64,000 nt of DNA from Pandoraea oxalativorans (GCF_000972785.3 NZ_CP011253.3:4030001-4094000), one strand, 5' to 3'. Positions 1-10,180 are shown, counted from the first letter of the stretch. A program made the numbers and translations. The notes: a model not told the origin generated them from the sequence alone.

Positions 1-2665
1 TCACGGTAGCGGCGTCTCCCGTCACCACACCGGCGGTCCCGGGATTGCCCCACGCCCCCAGCGTCCCGTCCCGGCGTATATATGCAAAGGCCCCCACATT
101 GCCGACGATCCGCGCCACATTGGTCGGAAACGGACTTACCGAACCACCGTTCGTAGGGTTGCCCCACGCCAGCGCGCGGCCATCGCTTAGCCGTGCTACC
201 AAGGCATGCTGTGTCGCGCTGACTTCCGCAGCATCGAACCCCATGAATGACGAGTCGATCTCTCCGCCATGAGCGGCCTGCCCCCACGCGTATGGCCCGC
301 TGGTGGCGAACAACGCGCCGTACGCTGCCGCACCGGTAGCCAGAACGCTGTCGACCCCCGATCCGGCCACATGCAGAGGAAGCACCGACAGGGACGCATC
401 TTCGGTTCGCACGTGAAGCAAGCGCCATGGCTCGCGGTCGAAGAACGACGAGCCGGACTCCGAGGCCGTATCGCCCTCATACCGCCACTCGACGACGATG
501 TCGCTGCGTGTCGCCGCTTCCACGGCACGCAGATACCGGGATGCCCCTGCGTTGCGATAATCCGAATCGGCATTGCGCGCCCCCAACACAATCAGATCTC
601 CGCGCGCCAACTCACGGCCCACGTCGTAGGTCGACGGCGGGGAGGTCTCCGTAAGTTGCGACGCCTTGCGTAGAACCTCGTAAGTCACCGAGACAACCGT
701 GCCGTTACTCGCATTGACGGTCGCCTTCGGCAAGAGTAATTCGATCGCATTGCCAACGTCGGCGGACTTGATGGTGTAGGGCGGTATCGAATAATCCGTG
801 ACGCCTTTCCAATGCACCGTGACAATATCGTCAAGCGCAAACATCGCACTCTCGCCGATGTCCACCGTCGCACCTTCGGGCGGTATGTGATCCGGATTCA
901 GGTTACTGCCGACCGCCTCGACCAGCACGACAGCTGGCAACGGCGCCTGGTAGATCGTGAACGCATCGGCCGCGCCAGACGCCACGACGTCCTCTCCCAC
1001 CAGCACCTCATAGCTGACGGTGACGGTGCCATCGATACCCGCCTCGATGGTCGCGAAAGGCACCGTGAACAGGATGTCGTTAGTCCCCCCGCCCACTGGC
1101 TTGCTCGTGGTGTAGTCCGCGTCATCGTTGCTGCAACGCCACGTCAGACGAATCAGGTAGCCTTGCTGCATGTATTGCCGGGAGTACGGGACGACGACTT
1201 CGACGCCATTCGATACCTGTCGTGGGTCCAGCATCCCGCCTTTGACCGCCGGGATGTCGGGCGGACTCAGCGTCGCCGACTCGCGAACCACCGTCACCAG
1301 AAGGTCGTCGGACTTGGCGTTGACGGATGTGCCTTCGATTCGGTAAGACACCGGGATCGTTTCTCCAACGAACGGTGCGATCGCATCGGTCTCGAAGTAA
1401 GCGGTCACCGGCCTGCCGACCATACCTTCCGTCACTTGGTCCAAAAGCGTGAGCCCACCATTTCCCGCACCGGGCCCCCAGTCGATGTAGATGACATCAC
1501 CCGATGCCATGCCCTCGTACACAGGCACCGTGACATCGGTGTCACGTGCCAGATCCGAAACATTGAGGATGCCGTTGACGACTTCCGACATCTCTGGCGG
1601 CGGCAGGCCCGCAGGCTCGACGGCAACGCCAAGATGGAGCACTTCCGAGTGAATTACGCTGGTGCCGTGCGTAAGCGTGTAACGCACCGCGACCACTTCG
1701 CCGTACCAGCGGTCCACGATGTCCTTGTCTACCCGAAACGAGAAATCCCTCAACTGTGTAATGTTCACGGAGTCGGTGTATTCCCGTTCGCCGCTCCCCC
1801 AATACAGATGGATCACGTCGCCCACCTGCATGTCATCGTGCAGCGGCACAACGGTGCGGACACCTCGCGGGTAAGCGCCGTCCGGCAAGTAGTCGCCGTC
1901 GGCCTCCTCTACATACGGCGCGGGCCAGCGCGGCCCCGCGATGGGCTCCCCCACCCAAAGCACCAGATCTTGCGACACGTCGGTCGACCCAGCCGCGCGC
2001 ATGACCTCGTAGTACACGGTCACGGAGGTTCCGTCGAGACGCTCGACTTTGGCTTTCGGGACGTACATCTCCACCGGCTTGCCGACGACCTTGTCGGAGA
2101 CCATGAAATGTTCGCTGTGCTCGCCGTCCGTTCCCTGACCGAAATAGACCCAGACGTTGTCACCATCAATCATGCCGTCGTACACATCGACGAACACGGT
2201 GATGTCGATACCGATGTTGTCCGGATCGAGCCCCCCCTCATCGGCTTCGAGTACCGTCGGCGGCGGCAATGTTTCGCCACCGGCCAACGGCAGCACGTCG
2301 AAGACAGTGGCGGCGGACTCTTCGCGCGTACCGCCTTCGGGCGTCACGGCATACACGGCAGTGACCTTATCTCCGCCGTTGGCGTTGATCTCGACCACGC
2401 CGCGCGCCACGGTCGCGACCACATCGCCGACGGTCTCGACGGTGAGCTCTCCCATGTCCTGCCCGCCCGCCGACGTGCCGAGCCAGTACCACTGCACAAA
2501 GTCGCCTACGGCCATGCCGGCCCATTCGGGAATCGTGTACGTCGGTCCATCGGGCACGAGCGCCGGATCGAGTTTCCCATTTGTCACGCCCTCGATTTCG
2601 GGGGCGGTGTGCGGTTCAGCCGCGCGTGCGCCGGTGCGACCGGAAGTGTTGAGTTTCGTGTCCAT
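1..2665 (-). CDS. Giant Ig-like/RCC1-like repeat protein, 3' end beyond window
   Basis: This open frame runs from about 2665 to the left edge with no stop, so the product is truncated by the window (at least 888 residues). The start is the second of two close in-frame ATGs (2671 and 2665). The AGGGAG motif sits about 8 nt before the 2665 ATG but almost touches the other. The visible protein has about six Ig-like modules of roughly 115 residues, each with a GD-x-V-x-x-x-W-type strand, then a spacer, then the first RCC1-like repeats of the form AWGxPxxGG. It follows the stop of the upstream paralogue (2681-7591) by 15 nt, so the two are almost certainly co-transcribed. Its modules align in order with modules 5-10 of that paralogue, so it looks like a shortened tandem duplicate. 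No signal peptide is visible. The function is unknown; a role as an adhesive or secreted binding protein is inference. Confidence 0.85.
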   Translation of the reverse strand, partial: MDTKLNTSGRTGARAAEPHTAPEIEGVTNGKLDPALVPDGPTYTIPEWAGMAVGDFVQWYWLGTSAGGQDMGELTVETVGDVVATVARGVVEINANGGDKVTAVYAVTPEGGTREESAATVFDVLPLAGGETLPPPTVLEADEGGLDPDNIGIDITVFVDVYDGMIDGDNVWVYFGQGTDGEHSEHFMVSDKVVGKPVEMYVPKAKVERLDGTSVTVYYEVMRAAGSTDVSQDLVLWVGEPIAGPRWPAPYVEEADGDYLPDGAYPRGVRTVVPLHDDMQVGDVIHLYWGSGEREYTDSVNITQLRDFSFRVDKDIVDRWYGEVVAVRYTLTHGTSVIHSEVLHLGVAVEPAGLPPPEMSEVVNGILNVSDLARDTDVTVPVYEGMASGDVIYIDWGPGAGNGGLTLLDQVTEGMVGRPVTAYFETDAIAPFVGETIPVSYRIEGTSVNAKSDDLLVTVVRESATLSPPDIPAVKGGMLDPRQVSNGVEVVVPYSRQYMQQGYLIRLTWRCSNDDADYTTSKPVGGGTNDILFTVPFATIEAGIDGTVTVSYEVLVGEDVVASGAADAFTIYQAPLPAVVLVEAVGSNLNPDHIPPEGATVDIGESAMFALDDIVTVHWKGVTDYSIPPYTIKSADVGNAIELLLPKATVNASNGTVVSVTYEVLRKASQLTETSPPSTYDVGRELARGDLIVLGARNADSDYRNAGASRYLRAVEAATRSDIVVEWRYEGDTASESGSSFFDREPWRLLHVRTEDASLSVLPLHVAGSGVDSVLATGAAAYGALFATSGPYAWGQAAHGGEIDSSFMGFDAAEVSATQHALVARLSDGRALAWGNPTNGGSVSPFPTNVARIVGNVGAFAYIRRDGTLGAWGNPGTAGVVTGDAATV

Positions 2666-2680
2666 GACCATCTCTCCCTG

Positions 2681-5600
2681 TTACTCGGCCGCAATGTTCG
2701 TTGAGGTCATCCGCTTTTGCTGGAACAACGCGAGCGCACGCCCTTGAGGCGATGCAGCGTCCACGGCACTCCCTTCCGCTTCGTAGCGCATGTGCTCGTT
2801 GAGCAGCGCCTCTTGCGCTGGCGTCAGCGTGCCGCCGCCGTTCGCAATACCCCAGGTCACGACTCCGCCGTCATGGCGTATCGCAGCAAACGCTTCGCTG
2901 TTGGAATACACCGCGCGAATGTTCACCAGCCGCGGTGCGACCGCCGACGAATTGCCACCGAAGTTCGGGTCTCCCCACGTGAGTACGCGACCGTCGCGAA
3001 GCAACCCGGCAAACGCGCGCGCAGTGCCGACAACTTGCACGAAGTCCTCGTTTGCGTACGCGGGAGGGAGACTGTTACCGCGCGTCGTGTCGCCCCACAG
3101 AATCAGCCTGCCGTTCTCGCGGCGACCGCAAAACGCCCCCCACGTGGCGGTGATCTCGACAAAATCGGTGACGAGCCTGGCCGCATCGGAGACCACGCCG
3201 CCGTGCGATTCCGGCCCCCAGGCGATGACCTTGCGCTCGGTAGTGAGCACGGCGAAGGCACGTGCCGTTGCGCTCGCGAGCGACGCGACATTCCGTGCCG
3301 CAGCCGCCTCCGCGGACAGTACCCCGCCGTAGGCCGCGTCTTGCCACGCCGCCAGCCTCCCGTCGGGAGTCAACGCACAAAACGCCATGAAGTTACCCAT
3401 CACGCTCGCGAACGGCGTGGTGTCGTGGGCCGGCGGCATCGCTCCGCCGTGCGTCGCCGCACCCCACGCAACAAGTGTGCCGGTCGCGCGCCGGACACAG
3501 AACGCGCCGCCGGTGGACGCCAGACTCTCGGCATCCCGAACCAAAAGAGCAGCCTGCGAGAGCTGACCTCCGTTAGCGGGATTGCCCCAGGCAAGCAACG
3601 TTCCATCATTGCGCATCCCGGCGAACGCGGCGGCGTTCCCTACCACACGCTTCACGTTGATCGGCATTGGCGAGACCACGCCACCGGTATTGGCCTGTCC
3701 CCAGGCGACGACCGTACCGTTGTACAGGCGTGCCGCCATGGACGACGGTGTCGTGCTGATCTCGACAAACCCGTCCATGCCGATGTAATCAGAAGGGATA
3801 TTGGCGCCCCAGCTGAGGTGTCCCCAAGCATACGGTCCAGTCTGCTTGAGCAGGGCACCGAACGCCGCCGCCCCCGTGGTGGAGGCGCTGTCGGTTCCCG
3901 TGCCCGCCAGATGCACGGGACGAATCGACGTGGATGCGTCTTCCGTTCGCACGCTAAGCGAACGCCACGGCTGAGTGTCGAGGAACGACGATCCGGTGAA
4001 GGCGGTTACGTCGTCCTTATAGCGCCACTCGACAACGATGTCCTGACGCGTCGTCGCGCTGACGGCTCGCAGGTATCGCGGCGAGCTCGACGCGCGATAC
4101 GCCGCGCTGCCGTTGCGCGCACCGAGCACCAGCAGATCTCCCCTGCCAAGCTCGCGGCCCACGTCGTAAGTGGCTGTCGGCGACGTTTCGGTATGCCCCC
4201 CTACTTTGCGCACAATCGTGTAATAGACCGAGGCGACGGAGCCATTGCTGGCGTCGACGTAGGCTTTCGGAATCATCAGACGCAGCGCCTTGCCCACGTC
4301 GACCGCCGCGATGGTGTGAGGCACCTGATAGTCGGTGGCTCCCTCCCAGAACAACGTCACGATGTCGCCCAGCACAAACACCGCCGTCTCCGCGATTTCC
4401 GCCGTCGCTCCCGTTACCGGCACATCGTCCGGATCCAGATTGTCGCCATTGGCCTCGACGATCACCACGGCAGGCAGTTCCGTCATCTTGATGACGAAGG
4501 CCGTCGCCGTACCTGACCCGATGACGTTCCCGCCACGCCGAACTTCGTACGAGACGGTCACGGTCCCGTCAATCCCGGCTTCGACTTTTGCATAGGGCAC
4601 GGTGAACGTGATGTCGACAGTGCCACCGCCGACGGGCGCGGACGCGGTGTGATCGCCACCGTCGTTCGTGCAGTCCCAGAGCATAGAGATGATGTCTCCC
4701 TGCTGCATGTTGCCTGCGGAGTACGGCACGATGACCTGAGCGCCGTTGATGACCTGACGTGGATCCAGTTCGCCGTTGACGACGGCCGGAATTCTCGGCG
4801 GCTCCAGCGTCGTAGCTTCGCTCACGACATCGAATTCGATCGAGTCGGACTGCCGGGTGCCCAGGTCCCCTTCGATCCGATAGTCGACCGTCACCGTCTG
4901 CCCCTCGAAACGCCTGACGTCACCGATTGCGAAGAAGCTTTCAATTGGTTTGCCTATCTGGTTCTCGCTCACCTGAATCACCAACGTCAATCCGCCGTGG
5001 TCGATTCCCCCCTCCCATTCGATGGTCACGACATCGCCCCACCTCATGTCGTCGTAGATCGGCACCCGCACGTCAGCGCCATAGGTCAGGTCGGACACAT
5101 TGAGCTTGCCATCGACGACCTGGTCCATCTCCGGCAACGCCAGTTCCGTCGGTTTGACCCCCACGCGCAAGTTCAGCACTTCCGAATGAATCACGAGCGG
5201 GCCGCGCGTAATCGTGTAACGAATCGCCACCGTCTCGCCGAACCATCGGTTGACAATCGCCTTCTCGACACGGAATGGAAAGTCCATCGGCGTGGTGACG
5301 GGCACCCGGTCGGAATACTCCCGGGCACCTTCGCCCCAATAGATGGTGATGATGTCCCCGGAAAGCATGTCGGGATGCTTCAGTACGGTCGTGTGAACCA
5401 GTACCGGGTAGGCATCTTCCGGGAGGTAGTCGCCAGTGGCCTGCGGCACGCGCGGCGCGGGCCAGCGAAGCGGCGAGCTGACATTGAGCACCAGCGGATG
5501 CGAGCGCTGTTCGACGCCCGCGCCTTTTACAACCCGGTAATACACCGTCACGCTCGACGTGTCGAAGAATTCGACCTTCGCCTTGGGCACGAACATCTGG

Positions 5601-7591
5601 ATCTCGACACCCACGTGGTTTTCGGATACGAGAAAGTGCTGGCTCATCTCGCCACCGCCGCTGCCCTCACCGAAATAGACCCACACCACATCGCCGTCGG
5701 CCATGCCTGTGTACGGGGCCACTGTGACCGTGGCAAAGTCGTCGATGTCGTCCGGGTTGAGGGTGTCGTCCACCGCTTCTTCCACGACCGGGGCAGGCAA
5801 CAGGTTCTCCGGTAGCGGCAGGACGTTCAGTGTTTTGATGACCGACTGCGACGTGCCTCCGCCCACATAAGTGACTGCGTACAGCACGGTCACCTTATCG
5901 TTGCCGTTCGCATTGATCGCGAGGACGTTCGGATCGACCCTGGCCACCACATCGCCCACGGACTGCACGACGACGGTCTTGCTTTCCTGACCGCCGTCCG
6001 ATGTGCCCAGCCAGAACCATGTCACGGAGTCCCCCACGGCCATGCGAGGCCATTGGGGGATCGTCAAGTCGGGCCCGTCCGGCACAAGCGACGGATCCAG
6101 ATCGCCACCGGTCTCGCCCTCTACGAGCGGCGGCTGCAATGCTGCGTTCTCGAGCACCGTGAGCGAGAGTCGTTCCGACGAACGCGTGCTCACATCGGTC
6201 TCGACCGTGTAATGCACGACGACACGGCCACCGGCAATCGCGGAGACCTGAGAAAACGGCACGAGGAAATTCAGCGTATTGCCAATATCCGGCGCCGCCA
6301 GTTGTTTGGGCTCCGTGTACGGCACCGGATCCCCGCCCGCCGTCGTCCCTTCCCAACGCAAGGTGACAAGATCCCCGACAGCCATCCCCGTCCACGGCTC
6401 GATGTCGACGTTCGCGCCGTTCACTACGGCGCCCGGGTCGAGCGTGCTGCCCACCGCTTCGCGCACCTCCGGCGCCGGTAGCGGCGCGGCTTCGCCCCGA
6501 ATCGTGAACGACTGACGACGGGAACGGCCCTTGCTCACGCCTGCGTTTTCGACGCGGTAAAGCACCGATCCTTCGCCGGGAACAGCCTCGCCAATCTTGG
6601 CGTTCGGCAGATAGAACTCAACCATGCCGCCGGTACCGAGCGGCTTCGTTTCGGTGTATGTGACCAACCATCCCTCGAACGACCGTCCTTCGAAGACGAT
6701 GGTGACGTCGTCGCCTGCGGCCATGTCGCCGTTGCGCACCGCGATAGCCTGCACGTCCGCACCGGCGAGCGCATCGTAGTCCAGTTCGTCATTGTCCAGC
6801 CGCGGCACCAGTGGGGCGTCGTAGAGTGTGCCCCCCACATCCACTTCGATGAACGCCGGCCCGGCACGGCCCGACCAGTTCGAGACAGCGTCACGGATTT
6901 CGTAAGTCACCGCCACGTTGTCGCCGCCCACGCCGTCGATCACGAACTTCGGCACCATCAATTCGAGCGGCTGGCCCACTTGCGCCGCGTCGATAGGGTC
7001 GAAGTCCGTGCCCCGATGCGCCCAGAACAGCCTCACCTTGTCGCCTGCCGCCATGTTCTGCCATGCCGGAATTGTGACAAGGATGCCCTCCGGAGGTACC
7101 GGATCCTCGATGGGCCCCGGCGGCAAAATGACCTTTGCCAGGTTTTCGTTTAGCGGGAACGTCGACTGATCAGGGTCATCGCCACCGGGTACGGTGGTTT
7201 TGACCAGCACCTGAATAACGGGGGACTTCTGCGGCACCGGATCGCCGCCCGCCGAGATCCGCTCATACCAGACCTCGATGAGTCCGTCTCCTTGCGCCAA
7301 CACATCCACCACCGGAGCATTGAGCTGGAAGATCGAATCGTTGGTGTTTTCGACGGTGATCACGTCGACGGCCGTATCGTCCCGCCCCCAATACAGCCTC
7401 AACGTGTCGCCTCGCACCACAAAGTTATACCAGCGCACATTCACCTGGATCGTGTCAGCGAGGTCGGTGTAGACATCCTTCTTCCGAATCCCCCCGTTGG
7501 CATCGGCCAACGGCACCTCAGGGGCCAGAAGCTGGCGTGTCTCATCAAGGTGGCTGGCGTCGCGCGGGGGAAATTTGTCGCGGATGTTCAT
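2681..7591 (-). CDS. Giant Ig-like/RCC1-like repeat protein (1636 aa)
   Basis: The start is the ATG at 7591, preceded by GGAGG with 6 nt spacing; the open frame continues further upstream but has no better start. About ten Ig-like modules fill residues ~30-1140, each carrying a GD-[VI]-[VI]-x-x-x-W core (for example GDKVRLFW, GDSVTWFW, GDIVTLFW) and many with a linker of the form LDPxxVxxGA. A spacer at ~1145-1250 contains the segment RYLRAVSATTR. The C-terminal ~350 residues hold about nine RCC1-like repeats with AWGxxxxGG signatures, expected to fold as a beta-propeller. No Sec or Tat signal, transmembrane segment or sorting motif is seen at the N-terminus (MNIRDKFPPR). A lux-box-like palindrome lies about 110 bp upstream. 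The family is unknown to me beyond its repeats. A large extracellular or cell-associated binding protein is likely, but its export route is unclear. Confidence 0.9.
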   Translation of the reverse strand: MNIRDKFPPRDASHLDETRQLLAPEVPLADANGGIRKKDVYTDLADTIQVNVRWYNFVVRGDTLRLYWGRDDTAVDVITVENTNDSIFQLNAPVVDVLAQGDGLIEVWYERISAGGDPVPQKSPVIQVLVKTTVPGGDDPDQSTFPLNENLAKVILPPGPIEDPVPPEGILVTIPAWQNMAAGDKVRLFWAHRGTDFDPIDAAQVGQPLELMVPKFVIDGVGGDNVAVTYEIRDAVSNWSGRAGPAFIEVDVGGTLYDAPLVPRLDNDELDYDALAGADVQAIAVRNGDMAAGDDVTIVFEGRSFEGWLVTYTETKPLGTGGMVEFYLPNAKIGEAVPGEGSVLYRVENAGVSKGRSRRQSFTIRGEAAPLPAPEVREAVGSTLDPGAVVNGANVDIEPWTGMAVGDLVTLRWEGTTAGGDPVPYTEPKQLAAPDIGNTLNFLVPFSQVSAIAGGRVVVHYTVETDVSTRSSERLSLTVLENAALQPPLVEGETGGDLDPSLVPDGPDLTIPQWPRMAVGDSVTWFWLGTSDGGQESKTVVVQSVGDVVARVDPNVLAINANGNDKVTVLYAVTYVGGGTSQSVIKTLNVLPLPENLLPAPVVEEAVDDTLNPDDIDDFATVTVAPYTGMADGDVVWVYFGEGSGGGEMSQHFLVSENHVGVEIQMFVPKAKVEFFDTSSVTVYYRVVKGAGVEQRSHPLVLNVSSPLRWPAPRVPQATGDYLPEDAYPVLVHTTVLKHPDMLSGDIITIYWGEGAREYSDRVPVTTPMDFPFRVEKAIVNRWFGETVAIRYTITRGPLVIHSEVLNLRVGVKPTELALPEMDQVVDGKLNVSDLTYGADVRVPIYDDMRWGDVVTIEWEGGIDHGGLTLVIQVSENQIGKPIESFFAIGDVRRFEGQTVTVDYRIEGDLGTRQSDSIEFDVVSEATTLEPPRIPAVVNGELDPRQVINGAQVIVPYSAGNMQQGDIISMLWDCTNDGGDHTASAPVGGGTVDITFTVPYAKVEAGIDGTVTVSYEVRRGGNVIGSGTATAFVIKMTELPAVVIVEANGDNLDPDDVPVTGATAEIAETAVFVLGDIVTLFWEGATDYQVPHTIAAVDVGKALRLMIPKAYVDASNGSVASVYYTIVRKVGGHTETSPTATYDVGRELGRGDLLVLGARNGSAAYRASSSPRYLRAVSATTRQDIVVEWRYKDDVTAFTGSSFLDTQPWRSLSVRTEDASTSIRPVHLAGTGTDSASTTGAAAFGALLKQTGPYAWGHLSWGANIPSDYIGMDGFVEISTTPSSMAARLYNGTVVAWGQANTGGVVSPMPINVKRVVGNAAAFAGMRNDGTLLAWGNPANGGQLSQAALLVRDAESLASTGGAFCVRRATGTLVAWGAATHGGAMPPAHDTTPFASVMGNFMAFCALTPDGRLAAWQDAAYGGVLSAEAAAARNVASLASATARAFAVLTTERKVIAWGPESHGGVVSDAARLVTDFVEITATWGAFCGRRENGRLILWGDTTRGNSLPPAYANEDFVQVVGTARAFAGLLRDGRVLTWGDPNFGGNSSAVAPRLVNIRAVYSNSEAFAAIRHDGGVVTWGIANGGGTLTPAQEALLNEHMRYEAEGSAVDAASPQGRALALFQQKRMTSTNIAAE

Positions 7592-7700
7592 GATCGACCT
7601 CCGGTGTGCTTCGGAAAGATGCGAGCCCCGTGACGAGTGAAACGAGGCGAGCGAAAAAAGACGCAGGGTTCCTATCTCGCCACCGCAACTGTCGCCCGAC

Positions 7701-7720
7701 AACTGTCAACCTTGACAGGG
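7701..7720. promoter_or_regulatory. Lux-box-like palindrome 1, upstream of the leftward Ig-like operon
   Basis: The core CTGTCAACCTTGACAG (7703-7718) is a dyad with 7-bp arms. The 19 bp at 7701-7719 are repeated in exact inverse orientation at 7748-7766. The layout CTG-N10-CAG matches binding sites of LuxR-type quorum-sensing regulators. It lies in the 237-bp divergent intergenic region, about 110 bp before the ATG at 7591. Confidence 0.65.
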
Positions 7721-7746
7721 GCCGCGAACGCCTTGCGCCTTCGGCA

Positions 7747-7766
7747 GCCTGTCAAGGTTGACAGTT
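7747..7766. promoter_or_regulatory. Lux-box-like palindrome 2, upstream of the rightward Ig-like gene
   Basis: The core CTGTCAAGGTTGACAG occupies 7749-7764. It is the inverse copy of the 7701-7719 site, with the two centres 46 bp apart, and it ends 63 bp before the ATG at 7829. That position suits activation of the rightward gene. Confidence 0.65.
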
Positions 7767-7828
7767 ACCGCCCGAGATTCTTGGCGCCACACTTGGGGAA
7801 CGATTTCCCCACCGCGTGGAGGTTCATC

Positions 7829-10180
7829 ATGAGAACCAAGAGTAAGGCCCTGCTTCGCAACGACAACGCCCCGGCACGTCTGAGCACCACCCGCCGCAAC
7901 GCAACGAAGAACGCGCAGTCGCCCGACGCCACGATCGATCCGGTCGCGGTCGTGCCGCATCCGGGTGACTTCCCCGACAATGTCGCGCCGTTCAATCTGA
8001 TCAAGAAAGCGCATCTCACCGAGCCGCTCGTGTTCACTGCCCCGTTATACCCGGCGATGGATTCCACCTGGCTCTATCGCCTGTACATGGACGGCATCTG
8101 GGACGGAGCTGAGCATCTCGTCACCCAGGCAGATATCGACGCCAACCAGCTCACAATGGCGCTTGAGCCAGACGTCTACGTAATAAATGACGCGCACGCC
8201 TTCATCTACGACTGCAAAAGCGAACTCGAGACCGTTTGGAATCCTCCCTGCGATCCCGTAATGTTCACGGTCGACCTGGACCCTCCGGGCCAACCGGTGC
8301 CGGGTGAACTCGAGTTTCCGGACGATGTACACGAGAACGGTTTGACCGACGCGCGGCTCACCGAACTTGGCGATATCCTCGAAGGCGAAGTCCCGAGCTA
8401 TATGGATCGTATTCACGGCGATACGGTCGTCGGCTTTGTGGAAAGTGCAGACGGCGCCACGGAACTCCGATCCGAGCCGGTTCGGATTCCCTACGGGCAG
8501 TCGAACGCTGAGCTGCTCATCCCGTTCCCCCGCGCACTGCTCGAACAGGCAGGCGATGGCTTGCTGACGTTCACCTACGAGATCACCGATCTCGCAGGCA
8601 ACGTGAGCGCCCGGTCCGAGCCGACCATCATCGACGTTTATCTGACACCCGGTATCGCCGATCTGGAGCCGCCGCTCGTCCCGCTCTACGATGACGACGA
8701 CGACAACGCCCCCAACATCAAACTGATCAACGAAGAGGACGCTCGCACCCCCGTCGAAGTCCACATTCCGGGACACGAAGGCATTGAAATAGGCGACCGT
8801 ATCGTCGTCCTTTGGGGTACGCGCGAACAGCCGCCGGTGACGTTTGCCGGGCCCGACAGCGAAGCGCCGGTGATTCTCGAGATCGAGATTCCTTATGGCG
8901 AGGTCAGCGGCGAATGGGCCGATGCCACACAAGATGAAGACGGCTTCGCGACCATTCCCGTCAACTACGTCGTCTTTCGTGGCGATAGGGAAGTCGGCCG
9001 CCCGGCGGCCCCGCACAACGTGGTCGTGAATCTGAACCAGGCCGGCGGGCAGGACCCCGATCCGGAAACCCCCGAGAACGAAGCACTGGGCGCACCGGTT
9101 GTGCATCACTCGCAATGGAACAACGATCGGGAGAACTTCATTCCCGACGCATCCATCGAAGAGGATCACGAGTTCATCGTTCCTTTTTTTACTCGCGACG
9201 AAAATGGCAATCCCACCGGCACGCCTGCCTTTACCTCGACCGATCTGATCGTTGCCCGATACGGGGAAATCGGATTGACGCCGGTCTCCGTGCAGCCCCC
9301 GGATATGGTGAACGAGGAAGATATCGTGATTACCCTGCCATGGGAAATCGTCAAAGCCGCCGGTAGCGGGACGCACGACATCCAGTACACCGTGACCCGC
9401 TACATTAACCCCACCCTCGAAGAGAACATCTCCATCTCCCCGCTCGCGCAAGTGGAGGCAGTGGACAGTAGCGACAATCCGGGGGGGCCAGATGGTCTTG
9501 AGCCTTGCGACTTCGACGAGGCGAATATTCTCTGGAGCTATGTCGAGCCAAACCGTCACGCCCCAATTACCGTGCGCGCCTACCAGAACATGCGCGCGGG
9601 TGACGTCGTCCGTGTGCACGTCACCGCCGATGAATTCCTGTCAGGCGAAATGGGCGACCCGTACCCCTATTCCGAGTGGGGCGGAGATAACGGGATTTAT
9701 CCGCATCCGGTTTACGATTTCGAAAAGACCGTCACGCCTGACACTGTCGATATGGACCTGAGCTTCGGGTATCCGAAGGAAAGGGCCGAGTGGACCTATC
9801 CCTATGGGTACATCCGCGTTTCCTACTCCGTTACACGCGCGGACGGCGTCACCAAGGCAACGGCCCCTCCGAGCGCCGACAAGCGTACAGACATGACAGG
9901 CAGAGGCGAGCCTCCCACTGATATCCCGGAAGGCGCACGGCGCATGACGACCGCAGAACTCCTGAGCCACACGCGCGGCAAGACCGCGGAGCAACGTCAG
10001 GCAGCACTCAACGAGTTCGTCCGGCTGTGGAGAACGAGCCCGAGCCGTCGCAAACAATTGCGCCAGCGTCGGCTGAATGGCGGCGCCAGGACGCCTGCCC
10101 AATCCGTCACGGGCGAACTCACGCCGTTGCAGGAAAAGCTCCGTCAGATCTCTTTGCGACCGGCCCCAAAATTGGAGTGA
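7829..10180 (+). CDS. Ig-like repeat protein (783 aa), divergent member of the locus
   Basis: The start is the ATG at 7829 behind a GGAGG motif with 6 nt spacing. The protein is acidic and shows about five diverged Ig-like modules. Recognisable cores include GDRIVVLWG and AGDVVRVHV, and the linkers resemble those of the leftward giant proteins, including a poly-Asp stretch near residue 290. It lacks the RCC1-like C-terminal part. The N-terminus is basic (MRTKSKALLR) without a clear hydrophobic signal segment, and the C-terminus is Arg/Gln-rich. It is transcribed divergently from its paralogues out of an intergenic region with two lux-box-like palindromes, so the three genes are probably co-regulated. 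The function is unknown; a structural or adhesive partner of the neighbouring proteins is inference. Confidence 0.88.
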   Translation: MRTKSKALLRNDNAPARLSTTRRNATKNAQSPDATIDPVAVVPHPGDFPDNVAPFNLIKKAHLTEPLVFTAPLYPAMDSTWLYRLYMDGIWDGAEHLVTQADIDANQLTMALEPDVYVINDAHAFIYDCKSELETVWNPPCDPVMFTVDLDPPGQPVPGELEFPDDVHENGLTDARLTELGDILEGEVPSYMDRIHGDTVVGFVESADGATELRSEPVRIPYGQSNAELLIPFPRALLEQAGDGLLTFTYEITDLAGNVSARSEPTIIDVYLTPGIADLEPPLVPLYDDDDDNAPNIKLINEEDARTPVEVHIPGHEGIEIGDRIVVLWGTREQPPVTFAGPDSEAPVILEIEIPYGEVSGEWADATQDEDGFATIPVNYVVFRGDREVGRPAAPHNVVVNLNQAGGQDPDPETPENEALGAPVVHHSQWNNDRENFIPDASIEEDHEFIVPFFTRDENGNPTGTPAFTSTDLIVARYGEIGLTPVSVQPPDMVNEEDIVITLPWEIVKAAGSGTHDIQYTVTRYINPTLEENISISPLAQVEAVDSSDNPGGPDGLEPCDFDEANILWSYVEPNRHAPITVRAYQNMRAGDVVRVHVTADEFLSGEMGDPYPYSEWGGDNGIYPHPVYDFEKTVTPDTVDMDLSFGYPKERAEWTYPYGYIRVSYSVTRADGVTKATAPPSADKRTDMTGRGEPPTDIPEGARRMTTAELLSHTRGKTAEQRQAALNEFVRLWRTSPSRRKQLRQRRLNGGARTPAQSVTGELTPLQEKLRQISLRPAPKLE

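Noticed and set aside
812..2704. Long plus-strand open frame (630 codons) opposite the left Ig-like gene
   Set aside because: Arg/His-rich sequence with no family features; it is the antisense of clear Ig-like modules in high-GC DNA.
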